A stretch of DNA of 64,000 nucleotides from Algicola sagamiensis DSM 14643 (GTDB lineage Bacteria > Pseudomonadota > Gammaproteobacteria > Enterobacterales > Alteromonadaceae): positions 1 through 64,000 of the forward strand of contig NZ_KB894505.1 in NCBI RefSeq assembly GCF_000374485.1. The letters are read 5' to 3'. The notes under the pieces were generated by a model, which saw nothing but the letters and a program-made list of their open reading frames with translations, was not told the DNA's origin and ran no database searches. A program made the position numbers and the translations under genes. Below, in pieces: positions 19,162 to 29,046 of the stretch (the first letter of the stretch is position 1; the number at the start of each line of letters is the position of its first letter).

Positions 19162-20348
19162 CGGTTAGAACGCTCACAAGGACGCCACTGCTTGACAAGC
19201 TTTTTTTACTTGCTGTTTTTTTTCCTTTTGTATCCCCATTCCCTATTGGCAGTGATATCCAACCATTGGCAGGTGTGTTTGCTGCGGGTGTTATTGCAGT
19301 GCGCTGGTTTGAAAGCAAAGGTTATGAATCAGTCCCTCACTTACTGATGCTGTATATACCTCTCATTTTGTTTTGGTACATTAATCCAGTTCAAGATATC
19401 AATATAGATTTGGGTAAGTCAGTATCACTGATATATGGAAGCTTAGTGTTTGTTGCCTTTTATTATACAAAACCCCAAGTCACTCCACTTTTTTTCCGGT
19501 GGGTTGTTGTTATTTACTTTACCTATACGATCCTCATCTTTCTTGCACCTGAATTTTTTATAGGGCTGCAAAATCACTTTATTAGAAATACAAATAGTCT
19601 GGAGGTGATGGGATATCGAGGTGTCTCTACTTTCTCGACAGAACCGGGGTTATTTGGGGGATTGCTTGTCTTTTTCTTGATTGTTAATGATTACCTTCGT
19701 TTGTCTAAGCAGCTCACTTTATCAGCATATGTAGTCAACGCTACGTTGATTATTGCAATGATTCTTGCAACAAAGTCAGGGACTGGTTATGTATATTTCT
19801 TAGCCTATCTAGGGATACTTGGGTTTGTGAGTGTAAAGAGTATCTTCTGGCGAATCATCATTGTATCTATTCTTATTACTGGACTTGTTTTTTTAATTAA
19901 CTCTGATCTTGGCACATCATTAGGTCGCGGCTTTCATATTCTTGCTCGGCTGAAAGATCCTGAACAACTCATCGGGACGGATACATCAATCTTTGGGCGG
20001 ATCCTCGATTTCTCAGTTGCTTTTGTTTCTATCCTTGAGTTTCCGTTGGGGGTCGGGATGGGGGATATCAATAACTCAGTTCGTCATCTTATCAATGAGT
20101 CTCCTTATCTATATCACTACTATGGTGATTCGACAATCGGTTTGGTTTCATCCTTTAGCTTTTTGACGGTTGCTTATGGATTATTCTTTTGGGCATATTT
20201 TTCCTTTGTCTTTTTTTATTGTGGTAAAACAACAATGATGGCTCGATTTTTTTCTGCTTTATTTATCGCGATTTCATATTCTTCAGCATTTCCCGCAATT
20301 TGGGTACTTTTGCAACTTAAAGAAACGACACATAAAGAGGCTTTATGA
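19158..20348 (+). CDS. wzy: Wzy-type O-antigen polymerase (membrane)
   Basis: A 396-aa integral membrane protein with about 10-11 hydrophobic segments and a large periplasmic loop in the middle-to-late part (about residues 130-165 and 250-330), the usual Wzy topology. It would polymerise repeat units on undecaprenyl-PP in the periplasm; Wzy proteins share little sequence. RBS AAGGA precedes the ATG, which overlaps the upstream stop. It is AT-rich with long T runs, as is common for wzy. Confidence 0.78.
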   Translation: MTVRTLTRTPLLDKLFLLAVFFPFVSPFPIGSDIQPLAGVFAAGVIAVRWFESKGYESVPHLLMLYIPLILFWYINPVQDINIDLGKSVSLIYGSLVFVAFYYTKPQVTPLFFRWVVVIYFTYTILIFLAPEFFIGLQNHFIRNTNSLEVMGYRGVSTFSTEPGLFGGLLVFFLIVNDYLRLSKQLTLSAYVVNATLIIAMILATKSGTGYVYFLAYLGILGFVSVKSIFWRIIIVSILITGLVFLINSDLGTSLGRGFHILARLKDPEQLIGTDTSIFGRILDFSVAFVSILEFPLGVGMGDINNSVRHLINESPYLYHYYGDSTIGLVSSFSFLTVAYGLFFWAYFSFVFFYCGKTTMMARFFSALFIAISYSSAFPAIWVLLQLKETTHKEAL

Positions 20349-22120
20349 ATGTTTTTATTGCATTTACAGAAGATGATTGCAGGCACTTTATTTTAGAGAT
20401 GAACGAAGGAGATATGTTGATTGGAGAAGGTGGTTTCACAGTACCTGAAGGCAACCACTATATTGATGTGAATAAGGTTACCTGTAAACTAGATATTTTT
20501 ACACAATCAGTACGTGAATGGTTTCATGAGATGATTAAGGATTGTGGCTTCCCAGATACCTTAATTGCCTTTTCGAATAACTTGTTTGAGTGTACGGTTT
20601 GGCCAATTATTCGATATATTGAAGCTTTGAAATCAGCATTGTTACAATCTCCTTTCGTTGCTCAGGTTACATTTCAAAAGAAATTATTCGGACATTTATC
20701 TGGACCTAATTACTTTCTCGCAGAACATGAGTCACAAGGCATACGTCTTTACAGACGTTCGGATGTGATCCAGCCAATCATTGAAAGATATTTAAAAAAC
20801 CATCATGCAAAAATTTCGATTCGATATCTTTCAAAAGGGTACCTGCTTCAACCTTTTTATAATTTATTACGACTCAGCGCTGTATTCTTCGTGAAACTCA
20901 TGAAGGAAATTAAGAGAGCATCTTGGCAAGCATCAACAACAAATCATCAGGAGACTTATTCGAGTATTGAAAGCACGGTTGTTGCTAGGGGACTAAGTGC
21001 ATTAGAGTTTGTTTCTCCTCTATTGCAGGATACACAGAAAAAAGTTTTATTATTAGTCGGGCAAACCTTTGTTGGGCAGTCGGCTGTTCAGCAAGCAAAG
21101 CGATTGCTAAAGGGGCAGCGAAATATATTGATTGCAGAAATAAAGCCCAAAGGAAAAGTGGCTGTTTTTCAGATGTATGTCAAAGCGCTGTGGAAAATTC
21201 TAACGCTTAGGACTCAAGTTTGGGAGTGTCAATCGATTCAGGTGGATTTAACGCAAGCTGTTCGGGAGGTCTTGGTTATGTCAGTGGATCTCTCTTTATA
21301 TGCACAATCACTTGAAATCGAGTTGAATCATTATCCTATGACAGGGGATGTGCTGTTTAGCATGGAACAAAAGTCTCCACATGCATGGGCCGACTCTTTT
21401 GTTGCGAATAAGGTGGGGTTGAAATGTGCTCACTTAATGCAATGTGATCAACGGCATAATGATTTGCCTTATCCTGTTTTTGGGCACTTCTTTTTTGTTG
21501 ATACTTTACGTCGTAAACACTTATTCGAGTCCAGTTGGTCTACTTGTAAAGAAAAACTACGATTTTTAGGTGCAATTAAAGCGTCACCACTGCATTACTC
21601 GTCAATCAGTCAAAACGAACATTTTACAGCTTGCTATTTTGCGGATTGTGATGATGTGGCATTGTCATGCAACCTTACTGTTGTTGCGTTGCTGGAGCGT
21701 GAGGCTAAGGAGAATCCTCGATTTAGTTACGCAATCAAACTTCATCCTAGAGATAAAGGCGTATGGTTAAAATCTTTTAAGTCTTTACGAGGCAGAGTCT
21801 TCCATCATGGCACGGTTGCTAAAGGAGATTTATTATCAATGTTCTCAGTTGCGATTTCGAACCCTTCAGGAATAGTATTTGATCTTCTCTGCCAACAGAA
21901 GCCTTTTATCTTGCTTGATATCATCGAACAATATCAACAAAGCGAACAGGTGTACTGTGATACAGAATATATTGGCTACATTCGTTCTTATGAGCAGATA
22001 CTTCCGTTATTGATGGATATTGAGAGATTAGAAACAGAGGTTCGTTTGCTCAGGCAGCGTGTGCTGGGTCATATGGAATGGCCGGTGACATTTGATGCAT
22101 TGGTTCAATGTGCATCGTGA
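20345..22120 (+). CDS. Putative GT-B capsule/O-antigen glycosyltransferase
   Basis: A 591-aa protein without a recognised family. The C-terminal part (about residues 370-560) has the look of a nucleotide-sugar-binding GT-B half: KLHPRDKG and ISNPSGIVFDLLCQQKPFIL, as in CDP-glycerol transferases and bacterial sialyltransferases. The N-terminal 180 residues resemble nothing I know. It overlaps wzy by 4 bases (ATGA). It is a second candidate for transfer of the nonulosonic acid or of a phospho-polyol. Confidence 0.5.
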   Translation: MNVFIAFTEDDCRHFILEMNEGDMLIGEGGFTVPEGNHYIDVNKVTCKLDIFTQSVREWFHEMIKDCGFPDTLIAFSNNLFECTVWPIIRYIEALKSALLQSPFVAQVTFQKKLFGHLSGPNYFLAEHESQGIRLYRRSDVIQPIIERYLKNHHAKISIRYLSKGYLLQPFYNLLRLSAVFFVKLMKEIKRASWQASTTNHQETYSSIESTVVARGLSALEFVSPLLQDTQKKVLLLVGQTFVGQSAVQQAKRLLKGQRNILIAEIKPKGKVAVFQMYVKALWKILTLRTQVWECQSIQVDLTQAVREVLVMSVDLSLYAQSLEIELNHYPMTGDVLFSMEQKSPHAWADSFVANKVGLKCAHLMQCDQRHNDLPYPVFGHFFFVDTLRRKHLFESSWSTCKEKLRFLGAIKASPLHYSSISQNEHFTACYFADCDDVALSCNLTVVALLEREAKENPRFSYAIKLHPRDKGVWLKSFKSLRGRVFHHGTVAKGDLLSMFSVAISNPSGIVFDLLCQQKPFILLDIIEQYQQSEQVYCDTEYIGYIRSYEQILPLLMDIERLETEVRLLRQRVLGHMEWPVTFDALVQCAS

Positions 22121-22153
22121 CATGCTGACAATCGAAATGAAAAGTGAGTTTCT

Positions 22154-24004
22154 ATGTGCGGAATAAGTTTTTATTGTATTCAAAATAAACATCAACAGTC
22201 AGCATTAGAAGAGAGTTTACTGAATATTCAGCATCGAGGGCCGGATGCATCGGGGACGTTTTTTACGACATTGGGGGACTACCATGTTGGCTTGGGACAT
22301 AATCGGTTGAGTATTATTGACTTGTCTCCTGCGGGAACGCAGCCCATGCATGCGCTAGAAGGCAAGTTGAGTATCAGTTACAACGGTGAGATTTATAACT
22401 TTAAGCAGCTGAGGCGAGATTTAGAAAAGCAAGGTGTTTGTTTTCAGACAAATACAGATACCGAAGTGATCCTGCAAATGTATGCATGCCACGGGACTGC
22501 GGCTTTTTCGCAACTGCGAGGAATGTACGCCTTTGTGTTATTGGACATGAGAACGCAGCAATTATTTGTTGTACGAGATATGGTTGGGATTAAGCCAATT
22601 TACTTGTATGAAACCGAACAAGGTTTATTTGGAAGTTCAGAAATTAAGGGGCTAAAACCATTCTCAGACATTGATCTAAAAATCGACCGCTCTGATATTT
22701 TTGAGTTTTTCACCCATGGGTTTCTGTATGAACCAAATACAGGGTATCAAGGTGTGAAAAAGCTCATGCCAGGTCATATGCTGACGTTTGATTTAAGAAA
22801 GAAACAACAATCAATTTCGCCTTATGCTGCTTTGGATCATTATCAAAACCCAAAACCGCTTGAAACCAAGATACAAGAAGCAGTGAAGCGTCAAACAGTC
22901 TCGGATGTACCATTGGGCACTTTCTTTAGTGGTGGTGTCGACTCAAGCCTGCTTGCCGAGGCAACATCTGATCCTGAGCTGTTTTTTGCCCGGTACGAAT
23001 CCGATCCCGTTTCCGATATTGATCTGCAGTACTCACAAAAAATCGCGACTCACTTAGGGAAACAGCTCAAGGTTGCTGATCTTTCTTCCGAGGATAAATC
23101 CCGTGAAGCATTACTAGCAAGTGTCGATTTTGTCACTCTTTATAGCGAGGAGCTGATTTCCGACTACACTTTTTGGTCAACATACCAACTTTCTAAAGCA
23201 GCACGGGACAGTGGTTATCGCGTCATGCTCTCTGGGATGGGGGGGGATGAGGCTTTCGCGGGGTATCCTCGTTATCTTGTGTTGAAGTATCATGGTGTAT
23301 TGCGAAAACTGCGGTTTATTCTAAAGTTTCTTTTAAAAAACAAGCTTTTTCCAAGAAGTCTCGATAAGAAATTTGAACGATTGGTCTCATATAGTTATGA
23401 AAAAAACTGGTATTTGGCTTATAGCCGCATGCTTGGATATTTTAGTCGACAAGAATTGGATCACCTTTTTCATGATGCTGAAGAATTGGAAGAAGTCATG
23501 TGTCATAAGCTGAAGCAAATCCCAGGCTCAGCAGTGAAGAACACAAAAGATAAAATCAAAGTTGCGCAATGGATGGATGCGAAAGGTTTTCTCTCTCATA
23601 ACTTACTCGTCTCGGACAAGGCAAGCATGCTTGCCAGCATTGAGCTGAGGGTTCCGTTGTTAGATGAAGCGGTCATCGCGGATGGGTATCAGATGCCAAG
23701 TCGTCAACTACTCAAGGGAAATCAGCCGAAGCATCCATTGAAGTCACTCCTACGCAGGATCTTGCCCAAAGAGCTTGTTGAGCGCCCTAAAACTGGGTTC
23801 AACCCTCCCCTTGATGGCCTGATTCATCGGCTTGGGTCGGAGGAATTAAAAAAACAACTGAAACATACGCATCAATTGATTGATACAAGCATTGTAGAAT
23901 CAATGATAGACGATCATTTCTCAGGAAAATCAAACCATACCTACAAGCTGTGGCAGCTGCTGTATTTTTGCCGTTGGGTGAAGATGCAGGAGATAGCCGT
24001 TTGA
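22154..24004 (+). CDS. asnB: Glutamine-hydrolysing asparagine synthetase-like amidotransferase
   Basis: A 616-aa protein: N-terminal class II glutaminase with nucleophile Cys2 (MCGISFY) and RGPDASG, then an ATP pyrophosphatase domain with FFSGGVDSSL and MGGDEAFAGYPRY. In O-antigen loci such proteins (WbpS-like) amidate uronic acids such as ManNAcA or GalNAcA, which fits wecBC upstream; a housekeeping AsnB is the alternative. An 8-G tract at 23239-23246 encodes part of the MGGDE motif. It overlaps the next gene. Confidence 0.85.
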   Translation: MCGISFYCIQNKHQQSALEESLLNIQHRGPDASGTFFTTLGDYHVGLGHNRLSIIDLSPAGTQPMHALEGKLSISYNGEIYNFKQLRRDLEKQGVCFQTNTDTEVILQMYACHGTAAFSQLRGMYAFVLLDMRTQQLFVVRDMVGIKPIYLYETEQGLFGSSEIKGLKPFSDIDLKIDRSDIFEFFTHGFLYEPNTGYQGVKKLMPGHMLTFDLRKKQQSISPYAALDHYQNPKPLETKIQEAVKRQTVSDVPLGTFFSGGVDSSLLAEATSDPELFFARYESDPVSDIDLQYSQKIATHLGKQLKVADLSSEDKSREALLASVDFVTLYSEELISDYTFWSTYQLSKAARDSGYRVMLSGMGGDEAFAGYPRYLVLKYHGVLRKLRFILKFLLKNKLFPRSLDKKFERLVSYSYEKNWYLAYSRMLGYFSRQELDHLFHDAEELEEVMCHKLKQIPGSAVKNTKDKIKVAQWMDAKGFLSHNLLVSDKASMLASIELRVPLLDEAVIADGYQMPSRQLLKGNQPKHPLKSLLRRILPKELVERPKTGFNPPLDGLIHRLGSEELKKQLKHTHQLIDTSIVESMIDDHFSGKSNHTYKLWQLLYFCRWVKMQEIAV

Positions 24005-25611
24005 TTGCGAATTATTATCATACATTAAAATACGTTAAACCAATTCAGGTGATTGATCGGATCAAGCGGAAACTGATCCGGGTAAATCCAAACCAGCAGG
24101 AGACGGCAACACTGACGGAGCCTCAACAGGCGTGGGTTGATTTACCTCTGGTGCCACAACGGATTTTTTCGATGACGTCCGCCCGTTTCTTAAATGAACA
24201 AGGCTCTCCCAGCGAATGGTATCAACCTCACAAGTCCAAGCTTTGGTGTTATAACCTGCATTATTTTGATGATTTAAATGCTTGGGATCATCCCAATCGG
24301 CAAGCATTACACCGCGAACTCATCGATCATTGGATTAAACATAATCCCCCGCTCAAAAACGACGGTTGGGAACCTTACCCATTGTCACTGCGTATTGTGA
24401 ATTGGATAAAGTGGTTTCAACATCATTCACCAGAGTCAGCATGGTTGGATAGTTTAACGAAGCAGGCTCATGTTCTGACGCAGACTTTGGAATATCACCT
24501 TCTCGGAAATCACTTGTTTTCGAATGCAAAAGCACTCATCTTTGCGGGGTGCTATTTTTCAGGCTCAATGGCTGAAAAGTGGCTGAAAATGGGGCTGCGG
24601 ATCTTAGATGATGAGCTCCCAGAGCAGGTCCTTGCGGATGGGGGAAACTTTGAGTTGTCCCCGATGTATCATGCGATTATGCTGACGGATTTGCTCGATT
24701 TGATCAATCTCACCTATGTTTACCCCAAAAAACAAATGATCCATCGACTAGAGCAATGGAAGTCTGTGGTGTTACAAATGTTTACTTGGATGGATGTAAT
24801 GACCCACCCCGATGGAGAAATTTCATTTTTTAATGACTCGGCAATCGGTGTTGCAGCAAATTATCAAACGTTGGTGGCTTATGCGCAAAAGTTAAATATG
24901 GTCGCTTCCAAGTCAAGCTATCAAGTTCATCATTTAAAACAAAGTGGTTATATTCGAGTGAATCAACGGCAATATGCCCTGTTGATTGATGCAGCAAAAG
25001 TGGGGCCTGACTATATTCCGGGGCATGCCCATGCAGATACGTTGAGTTTTGAATGGTCCTTTGGTAACCAACGTGTATTTGTGAATTCAGGCACATCTGT
25101 CTACGGTGTCAGTCAGGAGCGTCTTAATCAGCGCAAGACCTGTGCACATAATACAGTCGAGGTGGATGGAAAGGATTCTTCAGAAGTTTGGGGCGGATTT
25201 CGGGTTGCTAGGCGTGCTTATCCTTCTGATGTGGATCTCTTGTCGAGTGAAGCATGCATTTATATCTCGGCTTCACACAATGGATACCGAACCTTACCAG
25301 GGAAAGTTCAACATGAGCGCACATTCCAGTGTCGTTCAAATCAGATACAACTCATCGATCGGCTCTCGGGACGATTTCAGTATGCAAAAGCGTATTTTCA
25401 CTTACACCCAGAAATCACCCCCCAGCTGGTGGATGATCAAACATGTCGTTTAATGCTGCCAACAGGCGAGCACCTGACATTCTCTTGTAAGAATGCCAGT
25501 GTTTCCATTGAGGCATCACATTGGCATCCGGAATTCGGTTTATCTGTGAAATCTTCGGTGTTGATTGTGGCTTTTCAAGCGAATGAAGTCATGAGTCAGA
25601 TTACTTGGTGA
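24001..25611 (+). CDS. Heparinase II/III-family protein of polysaccharide locus
   Basis: A 536-aa protein with an N-terminal (alpha/alpha) toroid-like part and a C-terminal beta-sandwich carrying PGHAHADTLSFEWSFG and FVNSGTSVYG, typical of the Hepar_II_III domain. TTG at 24001, preceded by GGAG and overlapping the asnB stop, is the best start because homologous proteins begin close to NYYHTLKY; the ATG at 23950 lies inside asnB. No signal peptide is visible, odd for a lyase. The same asnB / heparinase-like / GT4 order occurs in many O-antigen loci, where its role is unclear. Confidence 0.8.
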   Translation: MIANYYHTLKYVKPIQVIDRIKRKLIRVNPNQQETATLTEPQQAWVDLPLVPQRIFSMTSARFLNEQGSPSEWYQPHKSKLWCYNLHYFDDLNAWDHPNRQALHRELIDHWIKHNPPLKNDGWEPYPLSLRIVNWIKWFQHHSPESAWLDSLTKQAHVLTQTLEYHLLGNHLFSNAKALIFAGCYFSGSMAEKWLKMGLRILDDELPEQVLADGGNFELSPMYHAIMLTDLLDLINLTYVYPKKQMIHRLEQWKSVVLQMFTWMDVMTHPDGEISFFNDSAIGVAANYQTLVAYAQKLNMVASKSSYQVHHLKQSGYIRVNQRQYALLIDAAKVGPDYIPGHAHADTLSFEWSFGNQRVFVNSGTSVYGVSQERLNQRKTCAHNTVEVDGKDSSEVWGGFRVARRAYPSDVDLLSSEACIYISASHNGYRTLPGKVQHERTFQCRSNQIQLIDRLSGRFQYAKAYFHLHPEITPQLVDDQTCRLMLPTGEHLTFSCKNASVSIEASHWHPEFGLSVKSSVLIVAFQANEVMSQITW

Positions 25612-25659
25612 TTGAACTCCAAGCGGTACTTCATAGTTGAATGAATATTGGGATTTTAT

Positions 25660-26850
25660 ATGCGGGTTCTTGTACTGACTTTTTATTATGAACCAGATTT
25701 ATGTGCCGGTTCATTTCGCGCAACGGCGCTTGTGAACAAGCTGAAAGAACAGCTTCCCAAGGATGCAGAAATCGATATCGTGACGTCACAGCCAAATCGT
25801 TATCAGTCATTTGCACATCAGGTTGAAGCATTTGAAAAGCGTCAAAATATCAACATATGGCGTGTATCATTACCAAAACATAAGAGTGGCATGGTCGATC
25901 AGGTGATTGCATTTAACCACTTCTATCGTAAAGTGATGCAAATTACGCAACCACGAGAATACGACTTGATTTTTGCGACTTCCTCTCGTCTTTTTACCGC
26001 TTTTTTAGGCGCAAGAATCGCCGATAGAAAGAAAATTCCTTTGTATTTGGATATTCGGGATATTTTTGTAGATACCTTAAAAGATGTGCTCAATCGAAAG
26101 TTATTTTGGCTCCTTTTCCCATTCTTAAGGGGGATTGAACATTACACCTTTGGCCGAGCGACACGGATCAATTTAGTTTCTGAAGGGTTTCGCACTTACT
26201 TCAACCAGTATTTCCAGCATCGTCAATATGATGTATTTACAAATGGAATTGATGCGACATTTCTTCGGCGTCAAGATATTCAGGAAGCAGTATCACCTTC
26301 CGCAAAAAAGAAACTTCTTTATGCTGGAAATATTGGTGAAGGGCAGGGGCTTCACCGGATTATTCCACAGCTAGCACAGTTGATCAGAGAGCAGTTTGAG
26401 ATTGTGATTATCGGAGATGGTGGGCGTGTTGTTCAGCTGAAAGAGGCGCTCGCTAAGTTGAATATTCAAAACGTCACATTACTTCCTCCTGTGAAGCAAG
26501 ATGAACTCGTGGCCCACTACCAACAAGCGGATGTGTTGTTTCTTCATTTGAATGATCATGCCGCTTTTCAAAAAGTACTTCCGTCTAAAATCTTTGAATA
26601 CGCAGCGATGGAAAAACCGATTTTGGCGGGTGTTTCAGGATATGCAGCGACTTTCATCGAGCGGTATGTCGAGAATGCTCAGTTATTTTCACCCTGTCAG
26701 CCGGAAGATGCCAAGCAGGCGCTGCAGAGATTAGATCTGCAAAGAACCGAGCGAAGACAGTTTATCCAACAGTTTAATCGCCAGACTATCACCACAGCAA
26801 TGGCGCGTTCCATAATTGCAATTTGTCCGGCAAAGGAAGAACTATCATGA
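25660..26850 (+). CDS. Family 4 glycosyltransferase (WbuB-like)
   Basis: A 396-aa GT-B retaining glycosyltransferase: N-terminal TFYYEPDLCAGSFRA, the DIRDIF block, the C-terminal donor domain with LYAGNIGEGQGLHRI and SKIFEYAAMEKPIL. Related WbuB proteins transfer a 6-deoxy HexNAc next to the initiating sugar. The ATG at 25660 is chosen over an in-frame TTG at 25648. It overlaps the WbpV-like gene by 4 bases, in a conserved initiation module with WbpL- and WbpM-like genes. Confidence 0.87.
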   Translation: MRVLVLTFYYEPDLCAGSFRATALVNKLKEQLPKDAEIDIVTSQPNRYQSFAHQVEAFEKRQNINIWRVSLPKHKSGMVDQVIAFNHFYRKVMQITQPREYDLIFATSSRLFTAFLGARIADRKKIPLYLDIRDIFVDTLKDVLNRKLFWLLFPFLRGIEHYTFGRATRINLVSEGFRTYFNQYFQHRQYDVFTNGIDATFLRRQDIQEAVSPSAKKKLLYAGNIGEGQGLHRIIPQLAQLIREQFEIVIIGDGGRVVQLKEALAKLNIQNVTLLPPVKQDELVAHYQQADVLFLHLNDHAAFQKVLPSKIFEYAAMEKPILAGVSGYAATFIERYVENAQLFSPCQPEDAKQALQRLDLQRTERRQFIQQFNRQTITTAMARSIIAICPAKEELS

Positions 26851-27836
26851 ATGTTTTCTTGACAGGTAAAACGGGCTTTGTTGGCGAGCGCCTATTTCAG
26901 CACTGTTTAATGGATAACACAGTTGATGTTGTTTATACCCCTACAAGGGAGTTACAACGGTCGATGCATCACAAACATCATCCATTCGAATTTCATTCAT
27001 TTGCGGAATCTGAAGGGTGGGACGAAGAATTGGCTCGCTGTGATGTTGTTGTTCATACTGCGGCACGTGTGCATGTGATGAACGAACATTATCGTGACCC
27101 ATATCATGCATATTATGAAGTAAATACAGCGGGGACAGCCGCATTAGCAGCAGCTGCTGCAAAAGCAGGTGTGAAGCGATTTGTTTTTTTGAGCAGCATC
27201 AAAGTCCATGGAGAGGAAACCCCTTTCTCTCGACAATACCAAGAAACGGACCCTCTTTCTCCAATGGACGCTTATAGTCGATCCAAATGTGAAGCTGAAG
27301 AATCGCTCAAGAACATCAGTCAGGAAACAGACATGGAGGTTGTGATTATTCGTCCGCCTTTAGTTTATGGCCCTGGTGTGAAAGCAAATTTCTTGACCAT
27401 GATGCGCTGGGTTGAAAGAGGCTTTCCTTTACCTTTTGGCTTGGCTGATAATCGAAGAAGCCTGATTGCATTGGATAACCTTGTTGATTTTATCGCAATT
27501 TGTATGAAACATCCCAAAGCAGCCAATGAGACGTATTTGGTTAGCGATGATGCTGATGTGTCAACGGCACAATTACTCAATTTTATTTCGCAAGCGATGG
27601 GGGGGAAGGGCTGGATCATTCCCGTACCAGTGTGGTTGATCCATGGTTGTCTGAGTTTATTCAAGCCGCAGTTGGCTGAGCGCTTGTTTGGTTCACTACA
27701 GCTGAGTTGTGAGAAAGCGAAGACAGAACTGGGATGGCATCCTGTGATTTCAGTAGAACACGCAATTGCACAGACTGTCCAATATTACCTGAATTCTAAA
27801 AATGATCTATTGACCACGGAGCTGACTGAAAAATGA
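26847..27836 (+). CDS. NAD-dependent epimerase/reductase, WbpV-like
   Basis: An extended SDR of 329 aa with TGKTGFVGERL, HTAARVHVMNE, LSSIKVHGE and YSRSK. This group works after WbpM, reducing the 4-keto-6-deoxy HexNAc nucleotide to UDP-QuiNAc or UDP-FucNAc. The ATG at 26847 has RBS AAAGGAAGA and overlaps the GT4 stop; the in-frame TTG at 26823 is rejected. The gene overlaps the WbpL-like gene by 4 bases. Confidence 0.85.
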   Translation: MNVFLTGKTGFVGERLFQHCLMDNTVDVVYTPTRELQRSMHHKHHPFEFHSFAESEGWDEELARCDVVVHTAARVHVMNEHYRDPYHAYYEVNTAGTAALAAAAAKAGVKRFVFLSSIKVHGEETPFSRQYQETDPLSPMDAYSRSKCEAEESLKNISQETDMEVVIIRPPLVYGPGVKANFLTMMRWVERGFPLPFGLADNRRSLIALDNLVDFIAICMKHPKAANETYLVSDDADVSTAQLLNFISQAMGGKGWIIPVPVWLIHGCLSLFKPQLAERLFGSLQLSCEKAKTELGWHPVISVEHAIAQTVQYYLNSKNDLLTTELTEK

Positions 27837-28846
27837 CGATCACGCCTATCATTTTCACCGTGTTTCTTTCGCTCGTTGCGACTTATTTTCTCCGAATGTA
27901 TGCCATCAAACGCAATGTGATGGATATCCCCAACCAACGAAGCTCACATGATGTACCTACACCAAGAGGTGGTGGAGTTGCAATTGTCGTATGCTTCCTC
28001 TCGGTGCTTGTTTGGCTGATGGCGAATCAGGTCGTGAGTCTTTTCTGGAGTATTGGGTTATTGACGGCAGGGATGATGGTTGCGCTGATTGGGTTGATGG
28101 ATGACCATGGGCATATTCCTGCACGATGGCGGCTGTGCGTCCATATGATCGCTGCTTCATTCGTGTTGTACTCACTCGGCGGTCTGCCTCCTCTAGAGAT
28201 TGTGGGTTATCAGATTGATCTCGGTATACCTGGTAATTTACTCGCTGTACTTGCAATGACCTGGGTCGTGAATCTTTATAACTTCATGGATGGGATTGAT
28301 GGGATTGCAGGTGTAGAGGCGATTACCGCAAACCTGATAGCCGGTTTAATCATGTTCTTTATCATTGACTCACCCGAGCTTGCTTATGTGAATTGGATCA
28401 TGGCTGCCGCGGTTCTTGGATTCTTGTTTTGGAATTTTCCGCCTGCCAAGATCTTCATGGGTGATGCGGGGAGTGGCTTTCTTGGATTTGTGCTGGCAGC
28501 TTTTGCGGTGATTAGTGCACAAGTCAATCCAGATATGTTCTGGGTGTGGATGATCCTTTTGGGGGTCTTTATTGTTGATGCGACGGTGACGTTATTTCGC
28601 CGGGTGATCCGGGGGCAGAAGTTTTACGAGGCGCATCGTAGCCATGCTTATCAAAACATGTCCCGCTATTTCAGAAGCCACTTAAAAGTAACTGCTTGTG
28701 TCGCGGCGATTAATTTATTCTTCCTAGCACCATTTGCAATTTTCGTTGCACTTGGCGTTATTGATGGAATATTCGCGGTTATACTAACGTATACGCCGTT
28801 GATATGCTTAGCTTATTTTTTGGGGGCTGGATGCGATGAGAATTGA
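27833..28846 (+). CDS. wbpL: Undecaprenyl-phosphate sugar-1-phosphate transferase, WbpL/WecA-like
   Basis: A 337-aa polytopic membrane protein of the MraY/WecA family that starts the repeat unit by moving HexNAc-1-P (probably QuiNAc- or FucNAc-1-P) to undecaprenyl phosphate. Visible motifs are MDIPNQRSSHDVPTPRGGG, NLYNFMDGIDGIAG and KIFMGDAGSGFLGF, with Asp residues that bind Mg2+. About 10-11 membrane segments. It shares its start with the upstream stop. Confidence 0.9.
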   Translation: MTITPIIFTVFLSLVATYFLRMYAIKRNVMDIPNQRSSHDVPTPRGGGVAIVVCFLSVLVWLMANQVVSLFWSIGLLTAGMMVALIGLMDDHGHIPARWRLCVHMIAASFVLYSLGGLPPLEIVGYQIDLGIPGNLLAVLAMTWVVNLYNFMDGIDGIAGVEAITANLIAGLIMFFIIDSPELAYVNWIMAAAVLGFLFWNFPPAKIFMGDAGSGFLGFVLAAFAVISAQVNPDMFWVWMILLGVFIVDATVTLFRRVIRGQKFYEAHRSHAYQNMSRYFRSHLKVTACVAAINLFFLAPFAIFVALGVIDGIFAVILTYTPLICLAYFLGAGCDEN

Positions 28847-29046
28847 TCACTGGAGGTGATATATTTGCTGTATGAACCATGGAATAACGGGCTCATTTTA
28901 GCTGAATGGACGCTACAATGAAATATTCAATATATTTATTTGATAAATCAAACGGATAAAATGTCTAGTTTCTAGAGGTTTGTTGTTGGTCAGCTGACGG
29001 ACATTTCCAGATGTACTTGATTCAATACAAATACTCAGGAGCTATT

